Positions 1 to 8,300 of a stretch of DNA of 64,000 bases are shown piece by piece. The stretch is taken from positions 1,263,501-1,327,500 of the forward strand of contig CP075895.1 of NCBI GenBank assembly GCA_018604165.1, written 5' to 3'. Under the pieces are notes generated by a model. That model saw only the letters and a program-made list of their open reading frames with translations. It made no database searches and had not been told where the DNA came from. The stretch is from Chitinophagaceae bacterium LGM1. GTDB taxonomy: Bacteria; Bacteroidota; Bacteroidia; Chitinophagales; Chitinophagaceae. A program made the translations under genes and the position numbers. Position 1 is the stretch's first letter, and every line of letters begins with the position of its first letter.

Positions 1-1
1 C

Positions 2-403
2 AATCTGGTAGTATGTCTTGGTAGCTGCATCACATACAATTTTGTTCAAAAGAATAAAACATTCCGTGGCGGAGCTATCTCTCCGGGTTTACATATGCGT
101 TTGCAGGCTATGCATCACTTTACAGATAAATTGCCCGATGTAAAGCCGGAAGGCGATTTATTACTATTGGGCTATGATACTGAAACAGGTATGCGTAGCG
201 GTGCAGTATACGGTATGTCGGCAGAAATTGACGGTATCATCAGCGAATATGCCGCTCAATACGCCGATTTTAACGCCATATTAACCGGCGGCGATGCACC
301 TTTCTTTGAAGGCAAGCTGAAAAGTAAGATATTTGCAGACCCTAATCTGTTGATGAAAGGGCTAAATATAATACTGAAGCATAATGCGCCACATATTCGC
401 TAA
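2..403 (+). CDS. coaX: Type III pantothenate kinase, C-terminal part (5' end outside window)
   Basis: The reading frame is open from base 2 to the TAA at 401-403, so the gene starts upstream of the window and about 133 residues are visible. The fragment carries LGSCITYNF followed by GGAISPGL, the motifs typical of type III pantothenate kinases (Baf/CoaX family), and later ILTGGDA, matching the ATPase-like core of this ASKHA-fold family. CoaX phosphorylates pantothenate in the first step of coenzyme A synthesis in the cytoplasm. The downstream barrel-protein gene overlaps its end by 20 bases, so the two are probably co-transcribed. An internal ATG at 95 would give only 102 residues and would drop the GGAISPGL motif, so it is not the true start. 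Confidence 0.9.
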   Translation, partial: NLVVCLGSCITYNFVQKNKTFRGGAISPGLHMRLQAMHHFTDKLPDVKPEGDLLLLGYDTETGMRSGAVYGMSAEIDGIISEYAAQYADFNAILTGGDAPFFEGKLKSKIFADPNLLMKGLNIILKHNAPHIR

Positions 404-1643
404 GCGTCTGCCCGTTGCAATACTTTTTTTTACTGCTATCACCACACAGGCACAAAACTCAAATAAAGAGAACTCGCCCTATTCTAGGTTTGGCATAGGA
501 GAGTTGCGCAACAGCAATAACGTAATGCTGAAAGGTATGGGTAGTATTTCATCTGCCTATGCCAGTCCTGTAAACGTTAATACTGCCAATCCGGCATCCT
601 ACGCCTCTCTCATACTAACTTCATTTGAAGCCGCAGGAGAGGGCAACAGGCGTACAGTAAAAGCGGCAAATGACAAGTATCAGACAGGGATGGCAACATT
701 GTCATATATGCATGTAGGTATACCTATGGGTAAATATGCAGGTATGGCACTGGGTTTGAGGCCTGTATCTCGTGTGTATTACAAACTGAATGATACCACC
801 AATGTAGATAGCTTCGGCAAAGCCATCAAAGGCTATACAGGTGATGGGTCGCTCAATCAGGGTTTTATAGGTTTTGCAGGCAAATATGGTGGCTTAAGCC
901 TCGGCTTTAACTTTGGCTATATTTTCGGTACAATAGAACATATCAGCACGCTGGACCCTTATGATGAAAGTAGCAAAGTGCTGGGTGCAGGCTTCCTAAA
1001 ACGCACAGAAATTGGTGGAATCAATTGGGATGCAGGTGCTATGTACGATGATAAGCTAACTGATAAATTATCTATCAGAGGTGGTGTAACTATGAGTGCA
1101 TCACAATCGCTGAAAGCAAACAGAAGTGAGCATTGGATAGCATACCGTAATGTACAGGATACAATTCTTAGCCAGGGAACATCAGGCAAAATTATCCTCC
1201 CGACAAACTATAGTGCAGGTATACAGCTCTATAGTGGCAGCAAATGGGTAGCAGGTATAAACTATGCAGGTGCCAGTTGGAGCCAATACCGTTATTTAGG
1301 TTCAACAGACTCATTAGCGGCTGCTACCTACAAGCTAAGTGCAGGCGCAGAGTACACACCAGACATTAATGCCATGAGAAAATATTTTCAACGTGTTACC
1401 TACAGGCTAGGTGGGTATTACGGTACAGACCCTGTAATGCTGAGGGGTACACAGCTGAACTATTACGCGGTGACAGCAGGTTTGAGTTTACCTTTCAAAA
1501 AAAATGTAGCACGTATACACACATCTTTTGAGTTTGGTAGCAGGGGTACATTAACCAATGGCTTGCTACGCGAAAACTTTGTACGATTCGGGCTTGGGTT
1601 GTCGTTTAATGATAAATGGTTTATCAAACGCAAGTATGAATAG
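384..1643 (+). CDS. Predicted outer-membrane beta-barrel protein, function unknown
   Basis: 419 residues. The N-terminus is a Sec signal peptide (hydrophobic core VAILFFTAITT, likely cleavage after Ala-Gln-Ala or near QAQ). The mature protein begins NSPYSRFGIGEL, a start I associate with Bacteroidota membrane proteins of the long-chain fatty-acid-transporter/PorV-like barrel type, and continues with alternating aromatic and glycine-rich strands up to a C-terminal strand with terminal aromatics. No catalytic motif is visible. It overlaps coaX by 20 bases and lptC by 8 bases, so it sits in an apparent coaX-barrel-lptC operon; the lptC neighbour hints at an outer-membrane context, but no specific role can be assigned from sequence alone. 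Confidence 0.75.
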   Translation: MRHIFAKRLPVAILFFTAITTQAQNSNKENSPYSRFGIGELRNSNNVMLKGMGSISSAYASPVNVNTANPASYASLILTSFEAAGEGNRRTVKAANDKYQTGMATLSYMHVGIPMGKYAGMALGLRPVSRVYYKLNDTTNVDSFGKAIKGYTGDGSLNQGFIGFAGKYGGLSLGFNFGYIFGTIEHISTLDPYDESSKVLGAGFLKRTEIGGINWDAGAMYDDKLTDKLSIRGGVTMSASQSLKANRSEHWIAYRNVQDTILSQGTSGKIILPTNYSAGIQLYSGSKWVAGINYAGASWSQYRYLGSTDSLAAATYKLSAGAEYTPDINAMRKYFQRVTYRLGGYYGTDPVMLRGTQLNYYAVTAGLSLPFKKNVARIHTSFEFGSRGTLTNGLLRENFVRFGLGLSFNDKWFIKRKYE

Positions 1644-2226
1644 TAACAGATATATCAATACACTATTACAATATGCCCGTGCATTCGTGCCGGGTATTTT
1701 GTTATCAGTATATATCTCGTCTTGTACCAACGACCCCAAAGAAATTGATTCATTAGTAAAAAAAGGTGCAGCACAGGAAGATAAAGCAGAGGATGTAACC
1801 ATCTATTACAGTAACGATGGTAATGTAAAGATGCGCCTCTTTGCCAAAGAGTTTGTGAAGAACGATGCTGCCAAACCACCATATACCGATATGCGCAAGG
1901 GGTTACGTGTGGAGTTTTACGACGACAGTGCAAGGGTAGAGAGTACACTGACGGCCCGCTACGCACGCTATTATGAGCAGCAGGGCAACATTCTGATACG
2001 CGATAGCATTGTAGTGGTAAACAAAAAAGGAGAGCAACTGAATACGGAAGAGCTGGTTTGGAATCAAAGTGCTAAGAAGCTATATACTGAGAAATTTGTA
2101 AAAATAACCACCCCTACGCAGGTCATGTATGGCGATGGCCTTGAAGCAAACGAGGACTTTACCTGGTATAAAATACTTAACCCTAAAGGTATAGTAGAGG
2201 TAAAAAAAAGCGAACTGCCTGAATAG
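1636..2226 (+). CDS. lptC: LPS export ABC transporter periplasmic protein LptC
   Basis: 196 residues from the ATG at 1636, which overlaps the preceding stop by 8 bases; a longer frame from 1558 would add 26 residues lying inside the upstream gene and would bury the signal sequence, so 1636 is chosen. The N-terminus has a hydrophobic stretch ending in SVYISSC, a lipobox, so this is probably a lipoprotein. The rest matches the LptC/YrbK family: short beta-strand repeats such as RVEFYDDSARVESTLTARYA and ELVWNQSAKKLYT, which form the beta-jellyroll that passes lipopolysaccharide from the LptBFG inner-membrane complex toward LptA-like bridges. The family call rests on this pattern and on length; it is good but not based on a catalytic residue. 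Confidence 0.8.
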   Translation: MNSNRYINTLLQYARAFVPGILLSVYISSCTNDPKEIDSLVKKGAAQEDKAEDVTIYYSNDGNVKMRLFAKEFVKNDAAKPPYTDMRKGLRVEFYDDSARVESTLTARYARYYEQQGNILIRDSIVVVNKKGEQLNTEELVWNQSAKKLYTEKFVKITTPTQVMYGDGLEANEDFTWYKILNPKGIVEVKKSELPE

Positions 2227-2287
2227 GCTTTTTTACACGATAAATATCCCCCCATTAATAACCCCTGCATACTAACGAAGGTTTTAC

Positions 2288-2295
2288 TATTTTTG
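2288..2295 (+). promoter_or_regulatory. Possible -7 element of the S46 peptidase gene
   Basis: TATTTTTG fits the Bacteroidota TAnnTTTG -7 consensus and lies 37 bases before the start codon. No clear TTTG -33 element is found at the usual 19-21 base spacing, so this is tentative. Confidence 0.35.
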
Positions 2296-2332
2296 CGGCT
2301 CTTATATTATAAATCTTGATAACAAAAGACAA

Positions 2333-4486
2333 ATGAAGAAATTACTGTTATCGCTCGTTGCTGCCGTTACGCTGTTTTCGGTACGTGCCGACGAGGGGAT
2401 GTGGATACCCATGCTGATAGGCAAGAACTACGAGGAAATGGTGCGTAAGGGCTTGAAGCTGTCAAAAGAAGACTTGTATAGCATCAACAATGCCAGCATG
2501 AAGGATGCCATCGTGCAATTTGGTGGCGGCTGCACGGGCGAAATGATTTCGTCTGCCGGGTTGCTCATTACAAACCACCACTGCGGTTATGGAAATATTG
2601 CACAGCTTAGTACGGTAGAAAAAAACTATCTGGACAATGGCTTTTGGGCATACAGCAAAGAGCAGGAACTGCCTGCTAAAGACTTATCTGTAATATTCCT
2701 TGAAAGGGTAGAGGATGTAACGGCACAGATAGAAAAAGCTACCCGCAAACTGAAAGGCGACAAACTTGCCAAGAAGCTAGACGAAATAAAGAAAGAGATA
2801 GAAAAGAAAGCTGAGCAGAAAGACAAGTATGTAGCCAATGTAAAAGAATACTTCAACGGCAACCAATACCTGTTGTTGGTGTATAAGAAATATACAGACG
2901 TACGCCTTGTGGGTACACCGCCTAAGTCTTTGGGTAAATACGGTGGCGATACCGACAACTGGATGTGGCCACGCCATACGGCAGATTTCTCAATGTTCCG
3001 CGTATATGCCAACAAAGACAACGAACCTGCAGAATATGCAAAAGACAATGTCCCTTATAAGCCCAAAAAATACCTGCCTATCAATATAGGTGGTGTGCAA
3101 GAGGGTGATTATACGATGATATTCGGTTATCCTGGTCGTACTAACCGCTACGAAGTATCGGAAGGTGTAAAGCTGGCAATAGAAACGGTTAACCCATCTA
3201 TCGTTAAGATACGCACCAAGCGTCTTGCCATTATGAAAGACCACATGGACAAAGACAAATCTGTGTATCTGAAACTCACTTCTTCTTACGCAAGCATTTC
3301 AAATTACTGGAAGTACTTTATAGGCCAAACAGAACAACTGAAACGCCTGAAAGTAGTAGAAGAAAAAGCGCAGAAAGAAGCTGCTTTCAGCAAATGGGCA
3401 TACAAAGAAGCACCAGAATATAAAGGATTGATGCGCGACTTTGGTAAAATATACAATGGCTACGCGCCGTATGCCAAACACTCAACTTATTATACGGAAT
3501 GCTTCCGCGCGCCTGCATTGTCTAAGTTAGGTGGTGGTATAGAACTGCTGTATAAAGAACTGGAAAAGAAAGAACCAAACCAAGATACCATCAAAAAACA
3601 CGTAGACGATTTAAAGAAAGGCCGCAAAGCTATTATGCGCACTTTCGATAAATCAACCGAACTGGAATTGATGGCCGAAATGCTTAAGATGTTCTACAAC
3701 GATATACCTAAGGCACAACACCCTGATGTGTATCAGAACGTAGTATTCAAAAAATTTGGTGGTCAGGGTATTGATAAAACCTTTACAGACTATGCTGCTT
3801 ATGTAATGAACAATAATATGTTTATTGACAGCAATGTTTTCAATGCTTTCTGCAAAGAGCCGACTATAGAAAAAATAAACAACGATGCTGCTTGCCAAAT
3901 GGGTATGAGTTTCCTGAAAAACTATAAAGACCACTACGAACCAACTATTGATAAATTCAGTAAAACGAAGAAAGAGCTTAGTAAGAAATATGTTCGTGGC
4001 CTCATGGAAATGAATGAAGACAGACTCTTCTACCCGGATGCTAACTCTACTATGCGCATCACTTACGGACAGGTATTGGGCTATGAGCCGCAGGATGCTG
4101 TACACTTCGATTACTTCACTACGCTGGATGGCTTTGTAGCTAAGTACAAACCAAACGACGAAGAATTTGACGCTCCCAAAGAATTGATAGACTTGTATAA
4201 CAAGAAAGACTACGGCCAGTATGTAGATAAAGATGGTACACTACACACTTGCTTTATTACCAACAACGATATTACAGGTGGTAATTCCGGTAGCCCTATC
4301 ATCAACGCGAAAGGCGAATGGATAGGTATAGCTTTTGATGGCAACTGGGAAGCTATGAGCGGCGATATAGCTTTTGATAAAAACTACAAACGCACCATCT
4401 GTACCGATGCTCGTTTTATACTATTCATCATCGAGAAGATGGGTAAAGCTAATAACCTGATTGAAGAAATGGACGTACGTAAATAG
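2333..4486 (+). CDS. S46 family dipeptidyl peptidase, DPP7-type
   Basis: 717 residues with a signal peptide (cleavage near VRA-DEG). It belongs to the S46 family of periplasmic dipeptidyl aminopeptidases, which release N-terminal dipeptides from oligopeptides for peptide nutrition. The chymotrypsin-like catalytic parts are visible: His83 in TNHHCGY, probable Asp218 in RHTADFS, and nucleophile Ser652 in GGNSGSP. Between them lies the long helical insertion (about residues 130-560) that shapes the active site. Eighteen residues after Ser652 there is Gly670 in FDGNWEAM; DPP11 enzymes have an arginine here (Arg673 in Porphyromonas DPP11) that selects Asp/Glu, while DPP7 has glycine and prefers hydrophobic P1 residues. 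The glycine therefore argues for DPP7-like specificity. It stands alone, followed by a strong bidirectional terminator. Confidence 0.93.
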   Translation: MKKLLLSLVAAVTLFSVRADEGMWIPMLIGKNYEEMVRKGLKLSKEDLYSINNASMKDAIVQFGGGCTGEMISSAGLLITNHHCGYGNIAQLSTVEKNYLDNGFWAYSKEQELPAKDLSVIFLERVEDVTAQIEKATRKLKGDKLAKKLDEIKKEIEKKAEQKDKYVANVKEYFNGNQYLLLVYKKYTDVRLVGTPPKSLGKYGGDTDNWMWPRHTADFSMFRVYANKDNEPAEYAKDNVPYKPKKYLPINIGGVQEGDYTMIFGYPGRTNRYEVSEGVKLAIETVNPSIVKIRTKRLAIMKDHMDKDKSVYLKLTSSYASISNYWKYFIGQTEQLKRLKVVEEKAQKEAAFSKWAYKEAPEYKGLMRDFGKIYNGYAPYAKHSTYYTECFRAPALSKLGGGIELLYKELEKKEPNQDTIKKHVDDLKKGRKAIMRTFDKSTELELMAEMLKMFYNDIPKAQHPDVYQNVVFKKFGGQGIDKTFTDYAAYVMNNNMFIDSNVFNAFCKEPTIEKINNDAACQMGMSFLKNYKDHYEPTIDKFSKTKKELSKKYVRGLMEMNEDRLFYPDANSTMRITYGQVLGYEPQDAVHFDYFTTLDGFVAKYKPNDEEFDAPKELIDLYNKKDYGQYVDKDGTLHTCFITNNDITGGNSGSPIINAKGEWIGIAFDGNWEAMSGDIAFDKNYKRTICTDARFILFIIEKMGKANNLIEEMDVRK

Positions 4487-4514
4487 TACTGCATTATCTG
4501 ATAATACTAAAAAG

Positions 4515-4538
4515 AGCCTCTTTATAGAGGCTTTTTTG
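4515..4538. terminator. Bidirectional intrinsic terminator
   Basis: AGCCTC / TTTATA loop / GAGGCT stem (4515-4532) followed by TTTTTTG on the plus strand and preceded by an A-rich run that gives a T-run on the minus strand. It separates the convergent S46 peptidase and T9SS cargo genes. Confidence 0.85.
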
Positions 4539-5837
4539 TTATTTCGATATAATGAATCTTTCAGTTGCTTCGGCATCATGTGTATGCAGCTTTAGTAAAT
4601 AGGCACCGGGAGGTAGTTCAGCCACTGGTATTTGTTTTTGTATGGTTTGGGTTGCTTGCTCATTCCATGTCTTTAGTACACGCCCGTTTAGGTCTGTTAC
4701 TTGAATTGTATATGGTTCGCTTTGCTTAAGTTGTGCTAGTACATACAGAAAATCGGTAGTAGGGTTGGGGTATATCGTAGTTTGAATACTAAGCTTGTTT
4801 TTTGTAGTAATATTTGTTGGAAAGTATGGTTCATAAGAGAAACTGTATTTATGGCAGCCGCTAATAGCACTAGTATCAAAAAAAAGAGCCCATTTAGTTC
4901 CATCCCATCGGTCTGTTACTAAACTATCAATATACATAGATGCGTTGTAGTAAAAACGGTGACGCATATCATTTCGCCAGCCAATGCCTGACCAGTGGCG
5001 CTTTTGATATATCGAGTCTATGATGTTTCGTTTCCCGTAGTATGTTATGAACTCTTCAAAGGTATATCTTACGCCACCAGAAGCTGTTGCGTTGTACCGG
5101 TATATTGTTTCAATGGTAGGCATTCTTCTTGAGTTGTATGTATAAACAGTTACTTTATTATTGTGCCAAACGCCGGAACTATAGCTTTGTTCTACTACAG
5201 AATCAGGCTCATTATTAGAACTGTAATAATATATTTTCTTGCTTAGGGGGGTAGACGATATTGTGTAGATCAGTAGCTCTGTAAGTAATTGCTTTCCATT
5301 ATACACATAAATAATATTTGGTAACCCATTTGAAAAAAATACAGTATCAGGTTGCTTGAAGAAATTGTATTTGTGTGAATAAGTGTGTGGGGTTTTATCA
5401 GTTGATTGAATTAGTAATTTTCCGCTATAAGAATAGAACGAGGAATCATAATATTGGGATATAGTTGGATAGTTCACTTTTTTTCTTTGCGATATTACAT
5501 TGTTGTTTATATCGAATCCCTGAAAGGTGTTAAACCTTGGGATTGACATATTAGTCCATTTGTATTGCTGAGAACTATCATATTTCATGAAGTTGTAGTA
5601 TTTATGAAAGAATGTGTAATCGTATTTGTCTGTTTGGCGTAAATAACTAGCTAATTCTTTATCTGTAAAAATGCCCCCTCTGCCATTACTGTAATGGTAA
5701 ATTGAAGAATCTCGCATAACATAATCCTGATTAAAATACTCTTGAATAAGTAGCTTTTTTAGTCGGTAATGCTGTGCCTCTGTCAAGTGAGAAATACTAA
5801 TAGCTAGTAGTGTTAGAAAGAGTGTAACGTAACGCAT
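4539..5837 (-). CDS. Secreted protein of unknown function with C-terminal T9SS type A sorting domain
   Basis: 432 residues. A signal peptide (LFLTLLAISISHLTEAQ) is followed by about 330 residues of short beta-rich, Tyr-rich repeats (patterns such as IYYYSSNNEPDSVVEQSY and RHRFYYNASMYIDSLV) reminiscent of YD-type hairpin repeats, but I recognise no named domain. The last ~80 residues start with TTIYPNPTTDFLYV and end LKLHTHDAEATERFIISK, the standard Por-secretion/T9SS type A sorting domain; this predicts export across the outer membrane and attachment to or release from the cell surface. Start chosen at the first ATG, which fits the signal peptide. The gene is monocistronic, with the shared terminator downstream. 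Confidence 0.8.
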   Translation of the reverse strand: MRYVTLFLTLLAISISHLTEAQHYRLKKLLIQEYFNQDYVMRDSSIYHYSNGRGGIFTDKELASYLRQTDKYDYTFFHKYYNFMKYDSSQQYKWTNMSIPRFNTFQGFDINNNVISQRKKVNYPTISQYYDSSFYSYSGKLLIQSTDKTPHTYSHKYNFFKQPDTVFFSNGLPNIIYVYNGKQLLTELLIYTISSTPLSKKIYYYSSNNEPDSVVEQSYSSGVWHNNKVTVYTYNSRRMPTIETIYRYNATASGGVRYTFEEFITYYGKRNIIDSIYQKRHWSGIGWRNDMRHRFYYNASMYIDSLVTDRWDGTKWALFFDTSAISGCHKYSFSYEPYFPTNITTKNKLSIQTTIYPNPTTDFLYVLAQLKQSEPYTIQVTDLNGRVLKTWNEQATQTIQKQIPVAELPPGAYLLKLHTHDAEATERFIISK

Positions 5838-6002
5838 AAAAAAAGGTATTAAAGGTTAATAAATCAAATACTACAATGAAGGTAAGCTACACTATAAGCA
5901 ATATGCAATAGCTGGAAGCTGATATTACACTCTGCTGACGGTGTTATTGCAGTTCTGTGATAATAACCCTGTAATGCTCTGCTGTAAAGCCTTTCAGCTA
6001 TC

Positions 6003-6080
6003 GGTTAACAAATGCTTTGTAAACAGGTGGTTAACCGTTTGCAATGTTTTTGGTTAACTGATTTTAAAGCTGTGGTTAAG
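6003..6080. repeat. Four GGTTAA(C/G) boxes upstream of a small-peptide unit
   Basis: GGTTAAC occurs at 6003-6009, 6029-6035 and 6052-6058, and GGTTAAG at 6074-6080, with start-to-start spacings of 26, 23 and 22 bases, roughly two helical turns. GTTAAC is itself palindromic. The last box ends 12 bases before a candidate -33 element. The arrangement looks like an operator array, which is inference. The remainder of 5838-6158 shows nothing else I can support. Confidence 0.5.
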
Positions 6081-6092
6081 CGGGGCGTATTA

Positions 6093-6125
6093 TTTGGCAA
6101 AGGGGTTGTACGCGATGCATCTTTG
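6093..6125 (+). promoter_or_regulatory. Candidate promoter for the 32-residue peptide gene
   Basis: TTTG (6093-6096), 21-base spacer, CATCTTTG (6118-6125). This matches the Bacteroidota TTTG-N19-21-TAnnTTTG promoter with one mismatch in the -7 box. It lies 33 bases before the ATG at 6159. Confidence 0.5.
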
Positions 6126-6158
6126 TATCATCAAAGCAAGAAATAAAAAACACACAAA

Positions 6159-6257
6159 ATGAAAAACACTGCACACATCCGCCAAGCTGAAGTTTCAAAG
6201 AAAATTATGTTGTTTGTATCTATCATCACATGCGTGGTGCTGGCAGTGAATTTCTAA
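6159..6257 (+). CDS. Small single-span membrane peptide, 32 residues
   Basis: ATG at 6159 to TAA at 6255-6257. The peptide has a polar, charged N-terminus (MKNTAHIRQAEVSKK) followed by a hydrophobic segment (IMLFVSIITCVVLAVNF) that would make one membrane helix with a positively charged cytoplasmic flank. I recognise no family. Support for it being real is contextual: a candidate promoter upstream, an A-rich leader just before the ATG, and a perfect 10-base-pair terminator starting 7 bases after the stop. It could equally be a small regulatory RNA with an incidental frame. Confidence 0.5.
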   Translation: MKNTAHIRQAEVSKKIMLFVSIITCVVLAVNF

Positions 6258-6264
6258 AAAAGAT

Positions 6265-6309
6265 AGAAAGTACTGCCTATGCGATTACAGGTTTAGTACT
6301 TTCTGTTTT
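6265..6309 (+). terminator. Intrinsic terminator of the small-peptide unit
   Basis: Perfect 10-bp stem AGAAAGTACT (6265-6274) with AGTACTTTCT (6295-6304), 20-base loop, followed by GTTTTT. Confidence 0.75.
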
Positions 6310-6341
6310 TCAATTATGTTCTCTCTTATCCTCTATATGTA

Positions 6342-6369
6342 AATAGCCTCTTTTCAGAGGCTATTTTGT
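6342..6369 (+). terminator. Second intrinsic terminator in tandem
   Basis: AATAGCCTC (6342-6350) pairs with GAGGCTATT (6357-6365) around TTTTCA, followed by TTG TT. It lies 38 bases after the first terminator and insulates the DUF2490 gene. Confidence 0.75.
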
Positions 6370-6437
6370 TATGTTGATATTCTTATTTGTTTTATGGCAT
6401 ATATTGCCATACGGAATACGGAGAACGAATTGAAAAA

Positions 6438-7160
6438 ATGAAGCCAATATTTATATCAACACTTATATCCATTTTGCTACTCAATAAATGCTATGCTCAG
6501 CAGTTCGACTTAGGTAGCTGGAATATTGTAAACCTGAAATACAATGTAGCCGAAAAATGGAGTGTATTCGGAGAAGCTCAATTACGTTCATTAAAGTTCT
6601 ACAACCATTTTCACTATTACGAATATAAGGGTGGTTTTAACTACAAGGCCTATAAAACGGTTACGGTATCGCTGGGGGCAGGTAGCTACCAAACCTATAA
6701 AGAAGGGGGCGATTTTGTATTGCCCAAAAACAACGACGAGTTCAGGTTGTGGCCGCAGATAATACTGTTTCAATCTGTTGGCAAGCTGAAAATAGAGCAA
6801 CGCTACAGAGCAGAGTTCAGGTTTACGAGTAATGGTTATCGCAATCGTTTCAGGTACAGGTTGGGCCTGTCTTATCCGTTTGGTAAAGAGAGGGACGGGT
6901 ACAAGCCTTATCAGGTAAGTGCCAGTAACGAATTGTTTTTTACAGACAAAGAACCCTACTTTGAAAGAAACAGGATGCTGGTTGCTTTCAATTACAAACC
7001 CTCTAGGTCAACCACTTTACAAATTGGTTATTTGCATCAATTTGACTACAAGATAAACGATGAAACAGGTCGCGACTTTTTACAGGTAGGTTATTTCACC
7101 GAGTTGTTTAAAAAACAATCGCCCAACAGAAACTATGATATAGACCTGAAAGATAATTAG
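6438..7160 (+). CDS. DUF2490 family outer-membrane protein
   Basis: 240 residues from the ATG at 6438. An in-frame ATG at 6387 would add 17 residues before a perfectly good signal peptide (MKPIFISTLISILLLNKCYAQ), so 6438 is preferred; a GGAGAA sequence stands about 13 bases before it. The mature protein starts FDLGSWNIVNLKY and contains repeated amphipathic strands with motifs such as QRYRAEFRF and NRFRYRLGLSYPF, typical of the DUF2490 beta-barrel family of Bacteroidota. The function of the family is not established. The gene stands alone after two terminators. Confidence 0.8.
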   Translation: MKPIFISTLISILLLNKCYAQQFDLGSWNIVNLKYNVAEKWSVFGEAQLRSLKFYNHFHYYEYKGGFNYKAYKTVTVSLGAGSYQTYKEGGDFVLPKNNDEFRLWPQIILFQSVGKLKIEQRYRAEFRFTSNGYRNRFRYRLGLSYPFGKERDGYKPYQVSASNELFFTDKEPYFERNRMLVAFNYKPSRSTTLQIGYLHQFDYKINDETGRDFLQVGYFTELFKKQSPNRNYDIDLKDN

Positions 7161-7227
7161 GTAAAGACGTGATTTAACGTAATATTGTAAAGAGCATCTA
7201 CTAAGGGCAAAAAACTAATCATCAATT

Positions 7228-7701
7228 ATGCAAAAGGATAACATAAGAAAAGTACAAGTTCAAGACATACCAGGACTGAAAGAAGTTTTAGACTCAAGCG
7301 AACTTTTTCCATCTGAATATCTTGATGATATGATATCGGACTACTTCAATAACAACGACAGCACAGACATTTGGTTTACATGCATTGATAATAATACTCC
7401 CATTGCCCTTGGTTATTGTGCACCGGAAAAGTTAACGAACGGTACATATAATCTCTATGCAATTGCAGTACGTAAAGATTTGCAAGGACAAGGTGTTGGA
7501 GAAAGAATGATGAATTTCATTGAAAAACTGTTAACAGACAGTGGCAACAGAATTTTGATTGTTGAAACTTCAAGTATTGACCATTATACCCTTACGCGTA
7601 AGTTTTACAATAAACTTGGCTACAGACAAGAAGCTGTAATCAAAGACTTTTGGAATGAAGGTGAAGACAAAGTGATTTTTTGGAAAAAACTAAACAAATA
7701 A
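7228..7701 (+). CDS. GNAT family N-acetyltransferase
   Basis: 157 residues with a typical Gcn5-related fold. Motif A, which binds the acetyl-CoA pyrophosphate, is visible as the strand LYAIAVRKDL and the loop QGQGVG at residues 86-91 (Q-x-x-G-x-G type). Near the C-terminus TRKFYNKLGYRQEAVIKDFW is motif B, with a Tyr well placed as general acid. The substrate cannot be predicted; such stand-alone enzymes acetylate small amines, antibiotics or protein N-termini. Downstream of the stop the sequence is AT-rich with a short ATATATATATATA tract. Confidence 0.9.
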   Translation: MQKDNIRKVQVQDIPGLKEVLDSSELFPSEYLDDMISDYFNNNDSTDIWFTCIDNNTPIALGYCAPEKLTNGTYNLYAIAVRKDLQGQGVGERMMNFIEKLLTDSGNRILIVETSSIDHYTLTRKFYNKLGYRQEAVIKDFWNEGEDKVIFWKKLNK

Positions 7702-7766
7702 AAAGACACCAAAAGCAGAAGTTATAATATATATATATAAAAGATAATTAAGTAAATGATATTTTG

Positions 7767-8159
7767 TTATGTCGCTGAACGAGGAAAGATGTATTTGTAA
7801 AAAAACAAAACAATGAACAACATACTAACCATGGCGTTATATGTTCCGTTCCAATAATTTAATTGAGAATCTAACCAAGTATAAAGCACATATTCAGCTA
7901 GTATAAGAAACAGTATTAATACTTTTAAAGGTCTACTGTTTGATTTCAATAAGTAATATAACGGGGCCGATAACAGGAAGAAACACAAAAAGGGAAGAAA
8001 TAACAGCATAAAGAAGTAATAAAATGCATCCCCAATACTTCTTATCTGGTCAACCCTAAGAAAGAAATAGTTTTTGTTTTTAACCATAAGCAGCACATAA
8101 AAGGCAATATATTTCACTACCCAAAAAGTTAAAAGCCTTGATGTAGTTAATCTAAACAT
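7767..8159 (-). CDS. Small membrane protein, unknown
   Basis: 130 residues with about four hydrophobic segments (around residues 10-28, 45-72, 78-95 and 108-125) and a short hydrophilic loop between. I do not recognise a family. A perfect -7-like TATATTTG lies on the minus strand at 8199-8206, about 40 bases before the start. It is AT-rich compared with its neighbours and has the look of an accessory gene, but nothing more specific can be said. Confidence 0.6.
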   Translation of the reverse strand: MFRLTTSRLLTFWVVKYIAFYVLLMVKNKNYFFLRVDQIRSIGDAFYYFFMLLFLPFLCFFLLSAPLYYLLKSNSRPLKVLILFLILAEYVLYTWLDSQLNYWNGTYNAMVSMLFIVLFFYKYIFPRSAT

Positions 8160-8300
8160 AACCGCTAATCAAGACGTTCTGCAAGGCATCTTGAACAACA
8201 AATATACAACTTTTTTATAAATGGAATATGAAATATAAATATAGTATATTTTTCAATAATGCTATGAATCTCTTTCATAGAATAGCATCATCAATAACTA

